Assembly: GCA_938044045.1 (NCBI GenBank)
Contig: CALIQN010000075.1
Coordinates: forward strand, 1 to 9,126
Direction of reading: 5' to 3'
DNA: 9,126 nt
DNA from: an uncultured Peptococcaceae bacterium
GTDB lineage: Bacteria > Bacillota > Peptococcia > Peptococcales > Peptococcaceae
Below, piece by piece: positions 4,766 to 9,126 of the stretch. The position numbers and the translations under genes were made by a program. The notes under the pieces are model-generated. The model made no database searches. It was not told the origin of the DNA and was given only the letters and a program-made list of their open reading frames with translations. How positions within the stretch are numbered: the first letter of the stretch is position 1; every line of letters begins with the position of its first letter.

Positions 4766-6122
4766 GAAAAAAATTCCCTTTAATTTTGGGGATAAGCACA
4801 AAGTCTACATAAGAGCTTGTGCAACAAACATGTATAACGTAGCAGAGGGCGCTGTTCGCGCTGGTAAAACAGTAGATAATATTTTCGCTTTTGCCTATGA
4901 ATTAAAGAAAACAAAAGACCGCATACATCTAGCGACTGGCTCGACTGTAGCGAATGCTAAGCTGAATATAGGAGATGCGAATGGTTTTGGTTTGGAGTAT
5001 ATTTTCCGGGGGCAGTGCAGGTGGTCAAAATACAAGGATAATGAGGCTTTAATCATTAAGGGTGTTGATACAAAAAACCAAGAGAGAATCGTCATTTTTG
5101 CCGGTGGTGCTAAAGCCGATAGCTATAAGAAAATCAGAGGGAACAGTTACGGCATGTGGATAGCAACAGAAATTAATCTCCACCATGACAACACAATCAA
5201 AGAGGCCTTTAACCGAACAGCGGCGGCTCAGATGCGCAAGTTTTTCTGGGATTTAAACCCTGATCACCCTAAGGCTAAAATATATACCGATTACATTGAT
5301 AAATATCAAAACAGGCAAGCGTCTGGGAAACTTTTAGGCGGTTACAATTATGAGCATTTCACGATTGATGATAATGTCAACATTAGTGAAGCCCGTAGGC
5401 TTGAAATAAAAAGCCAGTATGATGTTGGCAGTGTTTGGTATAATCGTGATATTTTAGGGCTTAGAATGGTGGCAGAGGGGCTTATTTATCGCCAATTCAC
5501 TGAACACAAGCAGGATTATCTTATCACTGAACTGCCTAAATATTTTGAGGCTATCAATATTGGTATTGATATTGGGGGGACAAACTCACACCATGCGATT
5601 GTAGCAACCGGACTGACTAGAAATTATGAGAAGCTTATTGCTTTAAAAAGCGAACGCATCGACCCTAATGGCACACCTGAGGATTTGAATAAACACGTCA
5701 TTGACTTTATTTATTGTCTCTTAAATAAGGGGTTTGTGGTGGATACAATTTGGTTTGAAAGCGCAGAGCAAGTGCTTAAAAGAGGATTAATTCAAGCACT
5801 GAGTGAAGATAAAAAGCTACTGGAAAATGGCATAAACATAAGTGTCGTAAATAGTATTAAAAATAAAATCAATGACCGTATAGGGGCGACTGCTGGGCTG
5901 ATGGCGCAGGGTCGCTTTTTTTACACGCAAGATTGCGAGAGTTTGATAGATGCCTTAACGACTTGCGTGTGGAACCCCAAGAATTTAGTTGCTAATGAGC
6001 GGCTTGATGATGGCACAAGTGACATTGATACACTAGATGCTTTTGAATACAGCTTTGAAAAATACATAAAGGCAATGCAGTTTGTAGATAAACAAGAGGA
6101 AGAGGTGATTGAGTGTTATTAG
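4752..6122 (+). CDS. terL: Terminase large subunit (packaging ATPase and nuclease)
   Basis: 456 residues. The frame is open from TTG 4710, but ATG 4752 is preferred: GAGGAAG (4739-4745) precedes it at good spacing and the protein then starts MANRKKKIPF. ATPase: Walker A GAVRAGKT (33-40); GMWIATE (134-140), where E140 is the likely catalytic Glu after Walker B. Nuclease: D273 in GIDIGGTNS; E336 in WFESAEQVL, where relatives often have Asp; and D424, D426 and D429 in the DGTSDIDTLDAFEYSFE end. It pumps DNA into the procapsid through the portal and cuts the concatemer, with metal ions in an RNase H-like site. Length is normal for the PBSX/SPP1-like group. It overlaps terS by 14 bases and the portal gene by 10. 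Confidence 0.93.
   Translation: MANRKKKIPFNFGDKHKVYIRACATNMYNVAEGAVRAGKTVDNIFAFAYELKKTKDRIHLATGSTVANAKLNIGDANGFGLEYIFRGQCRWSKYKDNEALIIKGVDTKNQERIVIFAGGAKADSYKKIRGNSYGMWIATEINLHHDNTIKEAFNRTAAAQMRKFFWDLNPDHPKAKIYTDYIDKYQNRQASGKLLGGYNYEHFTIDDNVNISEARRLEIKSQYDVGSVWYNRDILGLRMVAEGLIYRQFTEHKQDYLITELPKYFEAINIGIDIGGTNSHHAIVATGLTRNYEKLIALKSERIDPNGTPEDLNKHVIDFIYCLLNKGFVVDTIWFESAEQVLKRGLIQALSEDKKLLENGINISVVNSIKNKINDRIGATAGLMAQGRFFYTQDCESLIDALTTCVWNPKNLVANERLDDGTSDIDTLDAFEYSFEKYIKAMQFVDKQEEEVIECY
5886..5922 (+). other. Terminator-like hairpin with T7 tract inside terL
   Basis: GCGAC (5886-5890) pairs with GTCGC (5911-5915), and TGC (5891-5893) with GCA (5906-5908), leaving a two-base bulge and a 12-base loop. 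Seven T follow (5916-5922). The stem is modest and lies in the codons for the GATAGLMAQGRFF segment, so it may be only a coding coincidence. Confidence 0.35.
6102..6115 (+). promoter_or_regulatory. SD and GTG start of the portal gene
   Basis: GAGGTGATTGA (6102-6112) is an extended match to the SD consensus and precedes GTG 6113-6115 at 7-base spacing from GAGG. An in-frame TGA at 6110-6112 excludes any earlier start. The same 11 bases occur at the start of terS (4006-4016). Confidence 0.8.
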
Positions 6123-7429
6123 AGGCTGTAAAAAAACGTTATCCTAGTAATATTACTAACGAGATGGGCGGTAATAATCTAAAATTATGGCAAGATTTGT
6201 ACCGGGATAAATATTTTTATGGTGGTACGGATATCTATCATTTGAGTTTGCCTAGTGCTATCGCTACAGAGATTGCCAGGGCGAGTATTATTGAACTTGA
6301 TACTTATGTCGAGGAGGCAAGTGATGGTGTCAGCGATGACTATAAACGAATTACTGAAGATATAGGCAAGATAGTAGAATTTGCTTGCGCTTTTGGTGGT
6401 TTAATTTTAAAGCCTTTCCACTACTTAGATGGGGTGGCGGTGGATGTTGTCACACCAGATGCTTTTGTACCTTTGAGGGTCAATCCTTTAAATGAATTAG
6501 AGCGTGTGGTGTTTATTGACACCTTTATCCAAACTGATGAAAAAGGGAAAAAACAGTATTTTACAAAGTTGGAGGAGCATGATTTTACGCCTAATTGTTA
6601 TTTTATAAGAAATATGGCGTTTGTAAGTGAAAGCAGTTTTAGTCTAGGCTTGCCTTGCCCTCTTTCTAGTGTTGAGTCTTGGGAAAATTTAGATGAAGAG
6701 ATAAAAATAGAGGGCTTGGAGCGCCCTCTTTTTGTTTATCTGAAATACCCGCAACACAATAATTTGGATTGGCACAGCCCTATTGGGATGAGTTGTTTTG
6801 CTAGAGCAGTCGCTTTGATACAGGAGGCAGATGAGCAATTTAGTAGAATTATCTGGGAATATATCGGTAGTGAGCTGGCAATTGACGCTGATTTAACAGC
6901 CCTCAAAAAAGGTGCTATGCCCGTTCATGGTGAAAGACTCTTTAGGAATCTTGGCACAGGTGTGAGCGATGGATTTTATCAAGTTTTCTCCCCAAGCATC
7001 CGTGATAGTGCATTGTTCAATGGATTGAATCAATTATTGCGACGGATTGAATTTGTTTGTGGTCTAAGCTACGGAATTTTATCCGACGCAAGCGAACAAG
7101 CAAAAACAGCTACAGAAATGAAGATGAGTCGGCAACGTTTCTATACAACAGTTACAGACTTGCAACATGAGATAAAAAAAGCGTTTACGGCGATTGCTCA
7201 GATGATTGGGCGTTTACGCCAAGAAGAAATTGGCAGTGTGGTTTTTAGCTTTGATGATAGTTTAGTAGTGGATAAGGAGAGCGAGCAAAAGACTATGCTG
7301 TCTGAAGTGGCAGCAGGTTTGATTCGTCCGGAGCTTTATTTGATGAAACGCTATGGTGTCAGCGAGGAAGAGGCTAAAACTATGCTCCCTGAGGTTGTCG
7401 TTTCTGATACTGACCATGGTATTGAGTAA
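6113..7429 (+). CDS. Phage portal protein (SPP1 Gp6-like)
   Basis: 438 residues from GTG 6113, a little shorter than SPP1 Gp6 (about 500). It follows terL directly, as portals usually do. Recognisable segments: an N-terminal helical start with NNLKLWQDLYRDKYFYGG, ASIIELDTYVEE, GGLILKPFHYLDGVAVDVVTPDAFVPL (split by strand), then ARAVALIQEADEQFSRIIWEYIG (about 230-252), typical of the stem and wing region, and ATEMKMSRQRFYTTVTDLQ (about 333-351), near the crown helices. Twelve copies form the ring at one vertex through which TerL pumps DNA and to which the neck and tail attach. It overlaps terL by 10 bases, and its TAA stop shares one base with the next ATG. A terminator-like hairpin lies inside the gene. 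Confidence 0.88.
   Translation: MLLEAVKKRYPSNITNEMGGNNLKLWQDLYRDKYFYGGTDIYHLSLPSAIATEIARASIIELDTYVEEASDGVSDDYKRITEDIGKIVEFACAFGGLILKPFHYLDGVAVDVVTPDAFVPLRVNPLNELERVVFIDTFIQTDEKGKKQYFTKLEEHDFTPNCYFIRNMAFVSESSFSLGLPCPLSSVESWENLDEEIKIEGLERPLFVYLKYPQHNNLDWHSPIGMSCFARAVALIQEADEQFSRIIWEYIGSELAIDADLTALKKGAMPVHGERLFRNLGTGVSDGFYQVFSPSIRDSALFNGLNQLLRRIEFVCGLSYGILSDASEQAKTATEMKMSRQRFYTTVTDLQHEIKKAFTAIAQMIGRLRQEEIGSVVFSFDDSLVVDKESEQKTMLSEVAAGLIRPELYLMKRYGVSEEEAKTMLPEVVVSDTDHGIE
6709..6733 (+). other. Terminator-like hairpin with U-tract inside the portal gene
   Basis: AGAGGGC (6709-6715) and GCCCTCT (6723-6729) form a perfect, GC-rich 7-bp stem with a 7-base loop. Its last T begins a run TTTTT (6729-6733), then GTTT. 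This has the form of an intrinsic terminator, yet it is in the middle of an intact coding region (codons for EGLERPLFVY). During normal translation ribosomes would keep it open; it could end transcription when translation fails, or be a coincidence. Confidence 0.5.
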
Positions 7430-9126
7430 TGTTGACGCCAGAAGAAATTAAGCAACTACCTTTGCCAATAATAACGCTCTTCAATGGGCTAGAGAACGAG
7501 GTAGTCACGAATTTGGCGGATAGGTTAAAATTTGTCGGGGAGTTAAATGAGAGTGAACGTTATCGTTACAAGGCGTTGAATGACTATATAGATTTAGAGA
7601 ATCGCTTTAATAACCTGAAAATGGATTTTGATAAACAAACCCAAAAAGAAGTGGACTCACTTCTGGAAGAAAGCGCCAGGCAATGTTATCTCGATGATGT
7701 GGGGCGTTATCGCCTAGCTAATAAAGGACTGATTCACTATTATCGAAATAGACGAGTGCAACAATTTGTTGATGGTATTAAATTGAGCACAAAGGGTGAA
7801 TTTTCAAATCTTGCAAGAGGAATGGTTTTATACGATGTAGATGGCAAACCTCATGCATTGAATAAGGTTTTTAGTAAGACCATAGATCAAGCTATTTTTT
7901 ACAGTGCTAGTGGTGTGTATTCTTATCAGGAAGTGGCAAAGAGAGCAATCGAAGTAGCGAGCAAAAGAGGACTATGCACTATCCAAGGCGAAAGTGGTCG
8001 AGTGCTAAGAGTAGATGGTTATGCTAATTTGCTTTTAAGAACTGGGCTTGGTCGTATCACTAACGAGATTACTACGCTGAACCTTGAACAGACAGGCGAG
8101 TGCTATGTTGAGGTATCGGCGCACCTAGGGGCAAGACCTAGCCATGCCGACTGGCAAGGCCAGATATATTATTGGCAAGATAAAGACACCATAGGAGATA
8201 ACAATAGTGCAGGCTACCCTGAATTTATCGCAAGTACAGGTTATGGCACTGGTGAGGGGTTGGGAGGCTATAATTGTAGGCATTCTTTTTATCCTTTCTT
8301 TGTTGGGGTTTCCAAGCCGAGCTATACAAAATCGGAACTGGATAATTTTGACAAGGAAATTTATACCTACAAGGGCAGAACCTACACAACTTACGATGTT
8401 ACGCAAAAACAGCGTAGCTTTGAGCGAGCCATAAGAGAAAGCAAATTGAAAGTTTTAGGCTATAGAAACCTTGGTGATAATGATGCCAGCTTGTATGAAA
8501 GTGTTAGATTAAGACGCTTACAAGACGAGTACAAGGTATTTAGTCAGGCGACTAACAGCAGAGCTAAGCTTGAGCGTACTGGCGTAGTAGGGTATAATAA
8601 AAGTATAAGCAAAAACATAACCGCAGATGATTTCAGAGAATTAAAAACAGTCTTAAAAGAAGCCTTTGGAAAAGATGTAAAAGTCAAGGAAGAGGTTGTA
8701 AATGCAATATATGACAGCCTAAATAAGTTTAACGGTTTGAATTTATATACAGGTATCAAAGTTAAAAGCTTATCTGAAGATATTGTTTTTCAGACTAATA
8801 CAATACAGCATGGTAATTGGTCAATAAATGAGTTTATAATCAATAGAAAAGCTATAGAGGGCATGGATATAGGTGAGGTCGATGCACTGTTTAAAGATGG
8901 AAAAAATACTGTCTGCAATTCCTTAGAAGATGGCGTCTATCACGAATATATGCACGCATTAACGGCTAGTAAACTAACTTTTTCACAGTATGAAAGGCTT
9001 TGCGAAACCAAAGGCTTTGGCGAAATAAGTAAGGTTGCAGGTCAAGATTTAGCGGAAACGATTGCTGAAGTGGGTGTTCTTAGAAAGCAAGACAAGTATA
9101 GTGTGGTACCTGAAGAGTGCAAGAAA
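7429..9126 (+). CDS. Phage minor capsid protein 2 with C-terminal metallopeptidase-like domain (3'-truncated)
   Basis: The frame is open from ATG 7429 to the window end, 566 residues with no stop, so the gene continues beyond. The ATG shares one base with the portal stop (TAATG); there is little SD, so initiation is probably by coupling from the portal gene. Residues about 1-380 match Phage_min_cap2: a helical N-terminus, CYVEVSAHLGARPSHADWQG (225-244), YGTGEGLGGYNCRHSFYPFF (272-291), then YTTYDVTQKQR and ERAIRESK helices. Proteins of this group sit near the portal, like SPP1 gp7. From about residue 385 a different domain follows, with HEYMH at 505-509 (HExxH: two His zinc ligands, Glu 506 catalytic) and E543 and E547 in DLAETIAEV, either able to be the third ligand. 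This is a gluzincin-type metallopeptidase pattern, as in lethal-factor-like domains. Its role is unknown: capsid maturation, or an effector carried in the virion. Confidence 0.85.
   Translation, partial: MLTPEEIKQLPLPIITLFNGLENEVVTNLADRLKFVGELNESERYRYKALNDYIDLENRFNNLKMDFDKQTQKEVDSLLEESARQCYLDDVGRYRLANKGLIHYYRNRRVQQFVDGIKLSTKGEFSNLARGMVLYDVDGKPHALNKVFSKTIDQAIFYSASGVYSYQEVAKRAIEVASKRGLCTIQGESGRVLRVDGYANLLLRTGLGRITNEITTLNLEQTGECYVEVSAHLGARPSHADWQGQIYYWQDKDTIGDNNSAGYPEFIASTGYGTGEGLGGYNCRHSFYPFFVGVSKPSYTKSELDNFDKEIYTYKGRTYTTYDVTQKQRSFERAIRESKLKVLGYRNLGDNDASLYESVRLRRLQDEYKVFSQATNSRAKLERTGVVGYNKSISKNITADDFRELKTVLKEAFGKDVKVKEEVVNAIYDSLNKFNGLNLYTGIKVKSLSEDIVFQTNTIQHGNWSINEFIINRKAIEGMDIGEVDALFKDGKNTVCNSLEDGVYHEYMHALTASKLTFSQYERLCETKGFGEISKVAGQDLAETIAEVGVLRKQDKYSVVPEECKK

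Noticed and set aside
4895..5095. Minus-strand frame of 66 codons
   Set aside because: Opposite conserved terL sequence, no supporting signals.
7016..7052. Small dyad TTCAAT-GG-ATTGAA and a repeated GGATTGAAT in the portal gene
   Set aside because: Short, within coding sequence, and explained by similar residue runs (FNGLN, RRIEF).
8125..8759. Minus-strand frames (8125-8406, 8544-8759) and a + frame (8207-8434) in the last gene
   Set aside because: All lie over the minor capsid gene, whose own frame is open for 566 codons and has clear family motifs.

Overview
The window is a stretch of a tailed double-stranded DNA phage or prophage of a low-GC Bacillota host. G+C is roughly 40% by eye. The evidence is the gene order: replication gene, ssb, nuclease and small early/middle genes, ArpU/DUF1492-like regulator, terminator, small terminase, large terminase, portal, minor capsid protein. 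All genes are on the + strand, nearly all with Shine-Dalgarno (SD) sites of the AGGAGG/GAGGTG type. The genus cannot be fixed from the sequence; Lactobacillales and Negativicutes phages both carry modules like this. No integrase, repressor, tRNA, rRNA, IS element or CRISPR array is present, so prophage versus free phage cannot be decided.

Layout. (1) 3-476: the 3' part of a replication gene entering from the left edge, beginning in a GATAAA tandem repeat that encodes (Asp-Lys)n. (2) 477-648: an AT-rich gap with only a weak promoter candidate. (3) 649-3870: a tightly packed early/middle operon of eight genes. It holds a fused dNTP-diphosphohydrolase-like/phage-hypothetical ORF, a small hypothetical, ssb, a DUF1064 nuclease-like gene, two small Cys-rich proteins, a 60-residue hypothetical, and an ArpU/DUF1492-like late regulator. 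(4) 3871-4012: a regulatory gap with a clear intrinsic terminator. (5) 4013-9126: the packaging and head module, terS-terL-portal-minor capsid, with every junction overlapping. The last gene runs off the right edge.

Working together. The left genes serve DNA replication, recombination and possibly nucleotide-pool control. The ArpU-like protein at the end of that operon probably turns on the packaging and head genes beyond the terminator. TerS selects phage DNA, TerL cuts and pumps it, the portal is the entry vertex, and the minor capsid protein sits at or near the portal.

Most noteworthy points: the minor capsid gene continues past its capsid domain into a tail with a zinc-metallopeptidase signature (HEYMH plus downstream Glu residues) in a stretch with different codon use. 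The 295-residue ORF looks like two genes fused in frame, with the SD and ATG of the second still intact. Two long inverted repeats lie just inside the starts of two early genes. A terminator-like hairpin with a U-tract lies inside the portal gene. The metallopeptidase-tailed capsid protein is the best candidate for unusual biology; the rest is a standard phage module.
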